A stretch of 64,000 nucleotides of DNA from Saccharomycopsis phalli (lineage: Eukaryota; Ascomycota; Saccharomycetes; Ascoideales; Saccharomycopsidaceae): NCBI GenBank assembly GCA_020342235.1, contig CP073215.1:1054001-1118000 (forward strand), read 5' to 3'. The position numbers and the translations under genes were made by a program. Every line of letters starts with the position of its first letter. The first letter of the stretch is position 1. Below are positions 11,001 to 18,658 of this stretch, one piece after another. The notes beneath the pieces are model-generated. The model had not been told where the DNA came from and made no database searches. It was given only the letters and a program-made list of their open reading frames with translations.

Positions 11001-11110
11001 GGATCTTGGGATGCTTGGAGCAGAACTTGGGGCTGGCTGCGTATGGCCAAATTCTTGGTTTTGTCGATGAGGGTTTTTTAGACCACCTTAAGTTGCAAAT
11101 GGAAAGTTAA
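8072..11110 (+). CDS. KAP120: karyopherin Kap120 (importin-11 type)
   Basis: The protein has 1012 residues, near the 1032 of S. cerevisiae Kap120. The importin-beta N-terminal domain is clear in residues about 20-110: an RNSKAKLAENTLRSW helix, then IRWLAVIQLKNGIDKYWR, typical of the Kap120/importin-11 branch. The remainder is an alpha-helical HEAT-repeat solenoid with no enzymatic motifs. Kap120 carries cargo, including the ribosome-assembly factor Rpf1 in yeast, into the nucleus with Ran-GTP. The first ATG in frame is at 8072; a TTG six bases upstream is not used as a start. It converges on RPB10, with a 122-bp gap between the two stop codons. Confidence 0.88.
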   Translation: MELNTLSLIQTLNDTLERNSKAKLAENTLRSWATTPSFYYYLQTVYLDVSHPLQIRWLAVIQLKNGIDKYWRQTRSNSVSLEEKQQIRQHVFDLLDENNSQLAIQNAHAVARIARYDFPAQWPTLFNELETILNESFAQSNLTKCYNALIILNQVIKNLAQIKLGKGKLAMQSKIGPITPIIINIYSSLFKRSISNPDSDSFNTCYLALKILRRIVVECYPAPHHEQLINEFFVTALSNFQLLLNEYSKSDNESLQKFLNCLCKMFANFTQTHVTSFLLMSNFDDIIKTLYLVIEEKHEVIYRSMDEDEHNFWANLAVKTLLIFKKLVTVQKGNQTTLQIQRNITKQETQQANQKLSRFFSNDFVFSLTDLIINWYLKLRPIDLENWNDNPEEFINDELSESWEYQIRPCAENFFQTLITSFKDILVPYVLNKIEQMGNSNNELEHILLKDSTFAIIQLSGVAIADMVDFDQFLVNVILPSLDNTLQQVELKILKRRVCLIINQWVPIKCSRENRVKIYELLARFLLDDQDKVLVLSAIQTLKIVVEDWEFEQNDFSRFSSAFITKLLEKLDLMCLIESRIYILQALNTLLERNHSSIESSSLKSLLGNFPAIWAYFESKEENLLIKNILIRILKNLIVCFKDSSVTSEISLKIIDICCLYDSEYYNVLSEDGFELWQAYLHYFPIEADYSGLVTRFRLLYEPLLNTTEILPLLLSIVRSYLILAPLEVILQQDFKQVLGKILTDLSSHLVLLRDDSFDIYISIIDLLFVKLYQYYNIEAFENSSDFVLQFYLLMTETNTFKCLMDAVSDENVLILTINKLILLVARVIFGNPAAFTSLFKQTYQENYASVFKLVLNSWLVNTKNLFEARKIKQNLLGLSNLLMIGDELNQIIFTRENVNLIFSCWSTYLDEVNESALGDCPAFYKSFNYYEFDLIYSDSQEINMELEQTPEFKRYQNTVANYDPVHRIHMKNYIKRILGCLEQNLGLAAYGQILGFVDEGFLDHLKLQMES

Positions 11111-11232
11111 TACGCATATTTTTTTTTACAGCATATAATTGTACTTTATTCAGCCCTAATACTAAAAATACATCTCGCCAATGTACCGTCCCATTGGATC
11201 ATATACCACGGACACGGGTCATTGTAACCGGT

Positions 11233-11495
11233 TTAGTTCCCATCCTTCTTTTCCAAAGGTCCATATTTTAAGAATTTCTCAATCAAGTCCACGTGGGTCA
11301 ATACCATTCTTCTGCAGCAGTATCTTTTCAAGCCCAACTTGTCCAAGGCTTCGCTAAATTTGTCAGTACACATTGCGCGGTAGTGTACGCAGTAACTTAC
11401 GCTTCCGTGAGATTTTCCTCCAAATATGTCAAGTAAGGCTCCCACTTGTCGCCCACCACTTTACCACACGAAAAACAGCGCACAGGAATAATCAT
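11233..11495 (-). CDS. RPB10: RNA polymerase subunit ABC10-beta, one 47-bp intron
   Basis: Exon 1 is 11401-11495 and exon 2 is 11233-11353. Joined, they give 71 residues starting [12 protein letters not shown] and containing [10 protein letters not shown] and [11 protein letters not shown], almost identical to yeast Rpb10, a subunit shared by RNA polymerases I, II and III. The zinc ligands are Cys7, Cys10, Cys44 and Cys45. The intron (11354-11400) has donor GTAAGT, branch TACTGAC and acceptor TTTAG only eight bases beyond the branch. An unspliced frame also opens into exon 2 from an internal ATG, but it lacks the first CxxC pair, so splicing is required. The gene shares a 114-bp divergent promoter with NAN1. 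Confidence 0.95.
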
Positions 11496-11609
11496 CTTTG
11501 GTCTGTTGTGATGGTAATATCAATTGGCTTGAAAAATTTCCGTTGGCATAAACTCCGGGTAACAGCTACCCATTGCAGAAAAATTTTTTGGCGATGACAT
11601 TACAACCGA
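11496..11609. promoter_or_regulatory. divergent RPB10/NAN1 promoter with RRPE, PAC-like and Reb1-like sites
   Basis: Within 114 bp lie a Reb1-like CGGGTAA (11556-11562), an RRPE-type AAAAATTTTTT (11579-11589) and, two bases on, GCGATGAC (11591-11598), one mismatch from the PAC consensus GCGATGAG. RRPE plus PAC is the usual signature of yeast ribosome-biogenesis and RNA polymerase I/III genes, fitting both neighbours. A second AAAAATTT run lies near 11532. Confidence 0.75.
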
Positions 11610-14087
11610 ATGAGTTTGCAGTGGGGTTTGAATTCATATGGAGGCGGTCGGCCGTTGAAATGTGGCGGGGTGTACTCGTTTGACGGCAAGTACTATGTCC
11701 AGCCGTTCAACCAGCTGTTGAGGGTGTATTTCATTGCCACTCGACAGTGTATCAAGACGATCCGCATGCTAGACTTGGAGTCTGTGGTGGCTGCCAATAT
11801 AGATCCAGTGCAGCCGAACTTGGTGTGGCTCTTTTCGCGGACCGGCGGGGTTACGATTATCAATTGGAAAGACCGAGTGCCCGAGCCAGTGGTGTTTCGT
11901 GCCGAGGAGTGGGGCCAGAATAATTTGATGGAGGTCATTGACTTGCGGTTCAACTTCAGCATGAGCAGCTACGAAATCATTGTGCTCTGTGGCAAATTGT
12001 CGAACAAAAACGGCCACAAGCGGACCGTGGGCAAGATTGTGGCGCACGTGACCGGAGAGGTGAAGCAGCAGCCGGTGAATTTTGGCAGCATGACCGTGGA
12101 TTTTGAGGAGTTGGCGGTGGTGCGGGATGTTATATTTTCGCGGACGAGCTTGAACTGCAAGGGCGTGGTGTTTCTCACGAAAACCAACGAGGAGTTTGGC
12201 TTGCAAGTGTTGGAGTTGAAGTCGTTTAACGTGCACCGACAAGAGCATGTGGACTTGCGGCGGGCCTCTAAGCAGGGTAAGGTTCCCGTGACGGCTCTTG
12301 CGATATCCAACGAGAATTTGATTGCCGTTGGGTACCGGAGCGGAGTGGTGGAAGTGTTGTATGACTACGGAGCGTCGGAAAGTAAAGTGATGAAGTGGCA
12401 TATTGACCCAGTGGGAGCGTTGTGTTTCACCAAGGAGAACAGCTACTTGATCTCTGGCGGAAACGAGAAGGTGTTGGTGTTCTGGCAGATTGACACCGAC
12501 AAGTTGCAGTTTCTTCCGCGGCTCAATGGGCAGATCGAGGACATTGCCACGAATTACGTGTCGCCCGACCTTGATAGTACAGTTTCTGGCAACGATATTG
12601 ACTACTACACGATCCAGCTCGAGGTGAATGGCGAACTCGAGTACTTGGTTTTGAATTCCCTTGAGCTCACCTCAAGATTGGCCATCAGCTCGTTGCGCTT
12701 GAATGCCTCCCGGAACCTCAATGGGCTTGCCAAGGAGTCTAGAAAGTTGGAGCTTGGCCAGACCCAGGTGCACAAGGTGAAACATTCCTACTGTGGGGCC
12801 ATGGAGGTGAATCTGATTGACAGATGCTTATACTTGGTCAACGGCTCGGAGATCCAGTGCTACTCGGCACTCAAGGACCAGCAGATGTTCTCGTTGAACG
12901 TGATACCAAAGGTGTCTCTCGGGAAAGTAAAGTCCGAGGTCAACATCACTGACCCCCGGGTAACCTTGTTCAAGTTTACGCTCGACGGGCGGTGGCTTAT
13001 CACGTGCGACGTGTACGAGACTCCCAAGATTGACAACATTGTATCGAAGCACGACATCAAGTACAACTTGAAGTTCTGGGGCTACAACGAGTCCAGCGAC
13101 TCCGCCAACAAGTGGGAATTGGCCAGTCGGATCGTCGATCCTCATGGTCCTGGAGCAGAAATCGTCGCAGTCCACCAAGCTCCAGCCAGCTACTTTGGAG
13201 GCCATGCGTTTATAACCATCGACATCAAGGGCGGAGTCCGGCTCTGGCGACCACAGGAGGCCAAGAACAAATTGCAGCCTTGGAGCTTGCGCAAATTCAT
13301 CAGCAGCCTCACCAACAAGACCGTGGATCACGTGACCAGCCAGTGGTCGCACGACGGCAGCTTGATTATTGTGGGGTTGAACAGCGTGCTTTTTAAGATC
13401 CCGCTTGGCAATTTTGACCACTGGGGCTATCTTGTTGAGAATTCGGGCTTGGTGAATTCGCGGGCCATCAAGAATATCAAGCTAATCAACCTGGACAAGA
13501 ACTTGGTGGTGATCTCGGACGAGTATTTGGTCAACTACGATATCATCAGCGACAGAATACACTATCAATATAAGTTGGACAGCTCCTTGTGGCAGTTTGA
13601 TGGACACTTGATCAGCTACAATGACCTTACCGAGACTTTTGTCGTGGGCTTGAACTACTTTGATGCACAGGGATCCGCCAGCAGTGTCATGTTGGCATTC
13701 AACTACACTAATCTGGCCCCTTTAGCACAGCTCAAATGGACCAGCTGTCTTGTGAGCATTTCCTGGATCCCTGGCACCGAGAACTTTGTCTTTGTCGACA
13801 CAAACTACAAGATCGGGGTCGTGGGACCAAACGTCCGAGCAAATACTAGAATACAAGACATTTTGGTGGGCAACGAGTCCGAGTCTGCGGTCGAATTCAC
13901 CCAGGAAATCGCGTCGTTGGTGCAAAACACCCAGAAACTCACAGTCAAGCCAAGTGCCAATGGGAATGACCAGGAGTTCTGGTACGGCAAAAACATTGGC
14001 ACACACACATTTGATAAAGTGCTTAATCGAGACTTGGAGGGAATTGCCATGGAGGATTTGTTCGAGGCCGTGATCGAGTGTATTTAA
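11610..14087 (+). CDS. NAN1: U3 snoRNP t-UTP subunit Nan1/Utp17 (WDR75 family)
   Basis: The protein has 825 residues, close to the 896 of yeast Nan1. The N-terminus (YSFDGKYYVQPFNQLLRVY, then a VWLFSRTGGVTIINWKD blade) has the start of the first beta-propeller of WDR75/Utp17. A second WD-like block with VGYRSGVVEVLYDYG and LISGGNEKVLVFWQ lies around residues 225-300. Utp17 belongs to the t-UTP (UtpA) subcomplex of the small-subunit processome, which links rDNA transcription to 18S pre-rRNA processing in the nucleolus. The RRPE/PAC-like promoter supports a ribosome-biogenesis role. The stop is only 37 bases from that of RPB8 on the other strand. Confidence 0.8.
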   Translation: MSLQWGLNSYGGGRPLKCGGVYSFDGKYYVQPFNQLLRVYFIATRQCIKTIRMLDLESVVAANIDPVQPNLVWLFSRTGGVTIINWKDRVPEPVVFRAEEWGQNNLMEVIDLRFNFSMSSYEIIVLCGKLSNKNGHKRTVGKIVAHVTGEVKQQPVNFGSMTVDFEELAVVRDVIFSRTSLNCKGVVFLTKTNEEFGLQVLELKSFNVHRQEHVDLRRASKQGKVPVTALAISNENLIAVGYRSGVVEVLYDYGASESKVMKWHIDPVGALCFTKENSYLISGGNEKVLVFWQIDTDKLQFLPRLNGQIEDIATNYVSPDLDSTVSGNDIDYYTIQLEVNGELEYLVLNSLELTSRLAISSLRLNASRNLNGLAKESRKLELGQTQVHKVKHSYCGAMEVNLIDRCLYLVNGSEIQCYSALKDQQMFSLNVIPKVSLGKVKSEVNITDPRVTLFKFTLDGRWLITCDVYETPKIDNIVSKHDIKYNLKFWGYNESSDSANKWELASRIVDPHGPGAEIVAVHQAPASYFGGHAFITIDIKGGVRLWRPQEAKNKLQPWSLRKFISSLTNKTVDHVTSQWSHDGSLIIVGLNSVLFKIPLGNFDHWGYLVENSGLVNSRAIKNIKLINLDKNLVVISDEYLVNYDIISDRIHYQYKLDSSLWQFDGHLISYNDLTETFVVGLNYFDAQGSASSVMLAFNYTNLAPLAQLKWTSCLVSISWIPGTENFVFVDTNYKIGVVGPNVRANTRIQDILVGNESESAVEFTQEIASLVQNTQKLTVKPSANGNDQEFWYGKNIGTHTFDKVLNRDLEGIAMEDLFEAVIECI

Positions 14088-14124
14088 CTGTCTACTGATG
14101 CATACATAATATACATATATCATA

Positions 14125-14547
14125 CTATCTTCTAATTAGTAAATAGATGTGCTCCTGCTTCAACGAAGACAAACTTCTATAATTACCTTCCAAGCACATC
14201 AACAACCCTCCAAAGGAAATATACACCGAGATGCTGTCATTCTTCCCCTCGTCGAATTTGTACACCGTGCCGTACATAACATAGTCAAAATCGTCCGCCA
14301 AGGAACGCTCGCCTTCTCTTTGTGGCCTCCAGCTCGTATTTTCGTCTGCCGACTCGCTCAAGGAAGAAGCCAAGGCAACCGTCAAGGACTCGCCATTTTC
14401 CACCGGGAAGAGATCGTGGTTGATATCCAAGGTCAATGTTATATCCTGCGACGATTTCGACTGAAGCGTTAATCGCGAGACCTTGTCGTAGTTGGCTGAG
14501 TCGATTGCAGCCACCACAAAGATGTCGTCAAATAATGTTGAAGACAT
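14125..14547 (-). CDS. RPB8: RNA polymerase subunit ABC14.5
   Basis: The 140-residue protein starts [10 protein letters not shown] and contains [51 protein letters not shown] and a terminal YLLIRR, aligning end to end with yeast Rpb8, a subunit common to RNA polymerases I, II and III. The true start is 14547; an upstream non-AUG extension to 14607 runs through promoter sequence. The promoter has GAAAATTTTGAAATGG (an RRPE-like run near 14567-14582) and CACGTG at 14592-14597. Together with RPB10 it flanks NAN1. Confidence 0.95.
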   Translation of the reverse strand: MSSTLFDDIFVVAAIDSANYDKVSRLTLQSKSSQDITLTLDINHDLFPVENGESLTVALASSLSESADENTSWRPQREGERSLADDFDYVMYGTVYKFDEGKNDSISVYISFGGLLMCLEGNYRSLSSLKQEHIYLLIRR

Positions 14548-14919
14548 GATTAAAGTCCTACATGCTGCTGAAAATTTTGAAATGGCGCAGTCACGTGTTC
14601 GGAGCATGGGGTATGTGTCAATGGTGCTTAGAATTTACTTATAATTACAGTTATTGTATAATTATGTATGTGAGGGAGTAGTCTATTGGCATGCCTTGTT
14701 GTAATGTTATATTCAAGCTCTGTATATTGCGATTTGCACTTTATTTTGTAGCGCGATTCTTGCATTTTCACACCCAGTTTCCATCTTGTAACATTTTATA
14801 CGGGCTACCTCGGTTGAAGATTTATTGAACCCAGCTTATCTTATGCTGTGTATTTATGTGGAAGCAAATCGCCATCCTGGGGTATTTCATCTGGTAGTGT
14901 CACATCATCCTCAGGTATT
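14548..14919. other. intergenic region between RPB8 and MCT1
   Basis: The 372-bp gap carries the RPB8 promoter at its left end (RRPE-like run and CACGTG at 14592-14597) and the 3' side of MCT1 at its right end. A short plus-strand open frame from 14825 overlaps the MCT1 3' end and looks like chance. Nothing else was seen. Confidence 0.6.
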
Positions 14920-15870
14920 TCACTCTTCTGGTAGTGACACATTATCAACCTGGATATCCAAGTCGTCAACAGTTTGTATTGAAGAAACAACCTTGGCAAT
15001 ATTTCCAGGACCCAAACAGGTGAATTTTGTTACTTTTTTGCCGTATAAATACCTGGTCAAGCCAAGAAAATCTACCACCAACGAAGTATTGGCAATTACA
15101 TTGTCAAGTGCTTCCTTTGCTTGTGTAGTCTCTAGGAACTTATAATTTGACACCAAAGGCTTTTTTAAAGTCTGGTTTTTTAGCTCGAGAGTAGCCACAT
15201 GCTGTTTCAACTGGTTTTGCGCTTCAAGCAAATGGTGGCTGTGAAAGGGAATCTCCACTGGCATGTCCTTGGTCTTGAACCGAATACTCAGGTTATTAAA
15301 AAACAACTGCAAATCTTTACTCAAGCCAACCACGTTTATTTGCTTCATTGAGTTAATGTTTGCAATGTGCACGTTTGGATTGGCCTCAATGGCCTCAATA
15401 AGGGAGACGTAGTTCTTTGGCAGTAGGAAAATGCTGGTCATTTTAAACCGGTCATTTGCATTTGAGGACCGGTAAAATCCGTCTATAGCCTGTTCCATTA
15501 ACTTTCCTCTTTTTCTCGTGAGCAGCAATCCCTGTTGCAACGATATGGCATCTGCAGCAACAAGGGCGGAAAACTCTCCAAGCGAATGGCCCGTAAGATA
15601 ATCAGCCTGGTCCACAAAGTCTGTTCCGCGGTCCTTGAAATACTGGGACAAAATATATGAGGATAAAAGTATCGCTGGTTGGGCGTTTGACGTCTTGACG
15701 AAAAACAGTTGATGGTCGGTACTAAACAATTGCTGGGAAAAGTCGTGACCCAAAACGTCCTGAGCCTGGTTAATAAACGGCAAATATTCTGGGTTTCGTT
15801 TAACAAAACGGGCCAACGACACGAAATTGGCCACTCCTTGACCGGGGAATACCAAAGCTTTGAGGGTCAT
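14920..15870 (-). CDS. MCT1: mitochondrial malonyl-CoA:ACP transferase
   Basis: The 316-residue protein is a single acyltransferase domain. FPGQG lies at residues 8-12, the nucleophile elbow GHSLGE at 94-99 (Ser96), an Arg in KRGKLM near 121 and the catalytic His in PFHSHH near 210. It loads malonyl groups on mitochondrial acyl carrier protein for type II fatty acid synthesis, which feeds lipoic acid production. Like the S. cerevisiae protein, it begins almost directly with the catalytic fold and lacks an obvious long presequence. ACP1, its acceptor, is encoded at 49375-49767. Its start lies only 57 bases from that of MGS1 on the other strand. Confidence 0.9.
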   Translation of the reverse strand: MTLKALVFPGQGVANFVSLARFVKRNPEYLPFINQAQDVLGHDFSQQLFSTDHQLFFVKTSNAQPAILLSSYILSQYFKDRGTDFVDQADYLTGHSLGEFSALVAADAISLQQGLLLTRKRGKLMEQAIDGFYRSSNANDRFKMTSIFLLPKNYVSLIEAIEANPNVHIANINSMKQINVVGLSKDLQLFFNNLSIRFKTKDMPVEIPFHSHHLLEAQNQLKQHVATLELKNQTLKKPLVSNYKFLETTQAKEALDNVIANTSLVVDFLGLTRYLYGKKVTKFTCLGPGNIAKVVSSIQTVDDLDIQVDNVSLPEE

Positions 15871-15927
15871 TCCAATGACGGTTAGTAATCGGACAGAGTA
15901 ATTTTGAGACGCGGTATAAAATATGCG

Positions 15928-18294
15928 ATGAGCATGACGACTAATGAAATGAGTGCGATTGAGAAAATACCGAAGGAGATGGAGGAGAATGAGGTGGAGG
16001 ATGGCGAAGAAGGTGTTTCTGGGATATTTAAAGGGACTATGGAGATGAGATTGGGTGTGGTGTCGCCAAATCCGAAATCAAGAGGTGAATCAGAGAGTGA
16101 TGGAACGTTGGAGAATGATGAAAAGCCTGGGGATGATCAGAAGCCAGAGGATGATCAGAAGCCGGAGGATGATCAAATATCTGAGAATAATCAGAAGCCC
16201 GAGAATAATCAGAAGCCCGAGAATAATCAGAAGCCCGAGAATAATCAGAAGCCCGAGAATAATCAAACATCTGAGAATAATCAAACATCTGAGAATAATC
16301 AAACATCTGAGAATAATCAAACATCTGAGAATAATCAAACATCTGAGAATAATCAAACATCTGAGAATAATCAAACATCTGAGAATAATCAAACATCTGA
16401 GAATAATCAAACATCTGAGAATAATCAAACATCTGAGAATAATCAAACATCTGAGAATCATCAAAATCCTGAGAATCATCAAACATCTGAGAATCATCAA
16501 AATCCTGAGAATTATGAAACATCTGAGAATGATATAAAGCTCGAGAATAATCAAACATCCGATAATGATATAAAGCCCGAGAACCAGATACCAACTCAAA
16601 CCATAGAACCACCCCATTTAGAACCAACAGACTCAACCAGCGAGTCCTTCAATAGCATAGAAACCCCGCTGGACTCACCAGTCACCTCACTTGTTGACCT
16701 CACTGAGGAACTCACTGAGGAAGAATTCCAGTCGCTCAGCTACGAGTCACAACTCTCACTTGCACAAAGACTAAGGCCGCAGACTCTTGAAGAGTACATT
16801 GGGCAGGTTGAGTTACTTGGTGAAAATGGTACTGCAGCCAACTACTTCAAGCCGGAAAACATTGACAACCTACGATCGCTAATCTTCTGGGGCCCACCCG
16901 GCGTCGGGAAAACAAGCTTGGCCAAGATAATCATCAAAAAGACAAAGTACAGGTACCACGAATTCTCTGCGTCGCTTGATAGTATCAACCAGATCCGGCC
17001 GATTATCGACAGGTTGGAGGACCAGAGGAAGTACACCATGAACCAGCGAAACCCCGAGAAAATCATCTTGTTTATCGACGAGATCCACCGGTTCAGCAAG
17101 ACGCAGCAGGACTACTTGTTGGATTTGATTGACCGCAACTTTGTGGTGTTGATTGGAGCCACGACCGAGAATCCGTCGTTCAACCTCACGAGGCCGCTTT
17201 GTTCTCGGTGCGTGGTTCTTGTATTGAAGAGCCATTCGGTGAGTCAAGTAGAAGAGATTCTTCGGCGAGGCATTGGGGTGATGAACAGTACACGTGCGCA
17301 CATCTTCAACTACCCCACGATACAATGGACCGACAGCGCAATCCACTACTTGGCAAAAGTGTCCAACGGCGACTTGCGGAATGCCTTGAAGTTGCTTGAG
17401 TTGTCCTTCATCTCCTTGACGCGATTTGATCCGGTCAGCAAGCAGGTAATCAATCGCCAAATGGTGATTGATGAGTCGCACTTGAAGGCCGCAAAGATTG
17501 TCAAGAGTTTTGTCAACTTTGACCAAAAGGGCGACTCGCATTATGACACAATCTCGGCGTTCCACAAGTCTGTGCGAGGAAGCGACGTGAATGCTTCATT
17601 GTATTACCTCATGCGGATGGTAAAAGGCGGCGATGATCCGTTGTATATATGCCGGCGAATCATCCGAATTGCCAGCGAGGATATTGGTCTTATTGACAAC
17701 TCCTGTCTTGTATACACGACCCAGGTCTATGAGACGGTGCTAAGATTGGGTCTTCCAAAGTGTCTCAACTTGTTGGTGCAGTGCACGATCCGAATCGCAC
17801 AGTCACCCAAGTCAATTCGGTTGTATAAAGGCTGGAAAAATGCCAAGGAGTTTATCACAGACTATCCGGACATGAAGGTTCCGTTCCACTTGACGAGGCA
17901 GAGCAGTTTGTATAACAAGTTGGACACTGGTGGTTCCGAGTTTCGGTACAAGTACAATTTGGACTATGTGGAAGGGAAAGTGCAGCAAGATTATTTACCG
18001 GAAGAGTTGCTGGACGTGAAGATTTTGCCTGATCATTTAGGAAGCGAGATTGACAAGGGGTTGCATGATCCGCAGAGTGACAGTGAGGAAGATGCCGACG
18101 AGGATTTCTATGGAAAGAAGGATGCCGAGGATGCTAGCCAGGAATATGATACGGAAACTGACGAAGAGTTGGATCGACCTGTGTGTGTGCGGAAGAGAGA
18201 TTTGAAGTGTGTGAATGAAGAGTATGATAGGAATTATCCTACGCAAGAGATGAGGCGGTCAAAGAAGGTGAGGTTTGGGTCGCTGATTACATGA
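15928..18294 (+). CDS. MGS1: Mgs1/WRNIP1/RarA AAA+ ATPase with repetitive N-terminus
   Basis: Residues about 270-690 are a RarA-type AAA+ module: LAQRLRPQTLEEYIGQ, Walker A GPPGVGKTS near 321, Walker B ILFIDEIHR near 380, sensor-1 IGATTENPS and GDLRNALKLLE, then the C-terminal helical part with SEDIGL. Mgs1 acts at stalled replication forks with PCNA and polymerase delta. The protein has 788 residues against 587 in S. cerevisiae. The excess is an acidic N-terminus with a six-residue repeat (about 65-215) and an acidic C-terminal tail. The ubiquitin-binding zinc finger expected at the N-terminus is not visible; that part has no cysteines. The first ATG is 15928, with another two codons later; the start lies 57 bases from MCT1. 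Confidence 0.9.
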   Translation: MSMTTNEMSAIEKIPKEMEENEVEDGEEGVSGIFKGTMEMRLGVVSPNPKSRGESESDGTLENDEKPGDDQKPEDDQKPEDDQISENNQKPENNQKPENNQKPENNQKPENNQTSENNQTSENNQTSENNQTSENNQTSENNQTSENNQTSENNQTSENNQTSENNQTSENNQTSENHQNPENHQTSENHQNPENYETSENDIKLENNQTSDNDIKPENQIPTQTIEPPHLEPTDSTSESFNSIETPLDSPVTSLVDLTEELTEEEFQSLSYESQLSLAQRLRPQTLEEYIGQVELLGENGTAANYFKPENIDNLRSLIFWGPPGVGKTSLAKIIIKKTKYRYHEFSASLDSINQIRPIIDRLEDQRKYTMNQRNPEKIILFIDEIHRFSKTQQDYLLDLIDRNFVVLIGATTENPSFNLTRPLCSRCVVLVLKSHSVSQVEEILRRGIGVMNSTRAHIFNYPTIQWTDSAIHYLAKVSNGDLRNALKLLELSFISLTRFDPVSKQVINRQMVIDESHLKAAKIVKSFVNFDQKGDSHYDTISAFHKSVRGSDVNASLYYLMRMVKGGDDPLYICRRIIRIASEDIGLIDNSCLVYTTQVYETVLRLGLPKCLNLLVQCTIRIAQSPKSIRLYKGWKNAKEFITDYPDMKVPFHLTRQSSLYNKLDTGGSEFRYKYNLDYVEGKVQQDYLPEELLDVKILPDHLGSEIDKGLHDPQSDSEEDADEDFYGKKDAEDASQEYDTETDEELDRPVCVRKRDLKCVNEEYDRNYPTQEMRRSKKVRFGSLIT
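16124..16569 (+). repeat. 18-bp coding minisatellite in MGS1
   Basis: About two dozen imperfect 18-bp units encode six residues each, of the form NNQTSE, NNQKPE or DDQKPE. Eleven consecutive units of AATAATCAAACATCTGAG are essentially identical, which points to recent expansion. As 18 is a multiple of three, several frames on both strands stay open through the array and give spurious reading frames. Confidence 0.95.
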
Positions 18295-18300
18295 GATGTA

Positions 18301-18538
18301 TGGTAAATGAGGTGAGTTGTGATAAATGAGGTGAGTTGTGATAAATGAGTTGGTTGTGATAAATGAGTTGGTTGTGATAAATGAGTTGGTTTTGATAAAT
18401 GAGTTGGTTTTGACAAATAAGTTGGTTTTGACAAATGAGTTGGTTGTGATAAATGAGTTGGTTTTGACAAATAAGTTGGTTTTGACAAATAAGTTGGTTG
18501 TAACAAATAAGTTGGTTGTAACAAATAAGTTGGTCACA
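18301..18538. repeat. 18-bp minisatellite just after the MGS1 stop codon
   Basis: Two 19-20-bp variants are followed by eleven 18-bp units of the form GATAAATGAGTTGGTTGT, with TT/GT, GAT/GAC/AAC and GAG/AAG variants. The array begins about seven bases after the stop and fills most of the gap to the next gene. It is a different sequence from the coding repeat inside MGS1 despite the same period. Nothing is seen in 18539-18658. Confidence 0.95.
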
Positions 18539-18658
18539 ACATTCAAATGCTTGGTCACAATGGAACATTGCAACATGACCCGCAAAGCCTTGCAACTATT
18601 TTACTACATCAGATTAAACAAAATATAACCTTTTATGATTATATAAGCCCCATTCACA

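Noticed and set aside
11354-11445. RPB10 read as an unspliced 70-residue frame
   Set aside because: It would lose the conserved N-terminus with the first CxxC; the spliced reading restores a complete Rpb10.
14548-14607. 20-residue N-terminal extension of RPB8
   Set aside because: It lacks a suitable start, has no counterpart in Rpb8 and covers the promoter elements.
16037-16636. Long open frames on both strands through the MGS1 repeat (up to 199 codons)
   Set aside because: The 18-bp period keeps frames open by construction; the repeat lies in the MGS1 coding frame, which continues into a conserved AAA+ domain.
18234-18628. Open frames on both strands through the 18-bp array after MGS1
   Set aside because: Same artefact of a repeat length divisible by three; pure repeat translation with no gene context.
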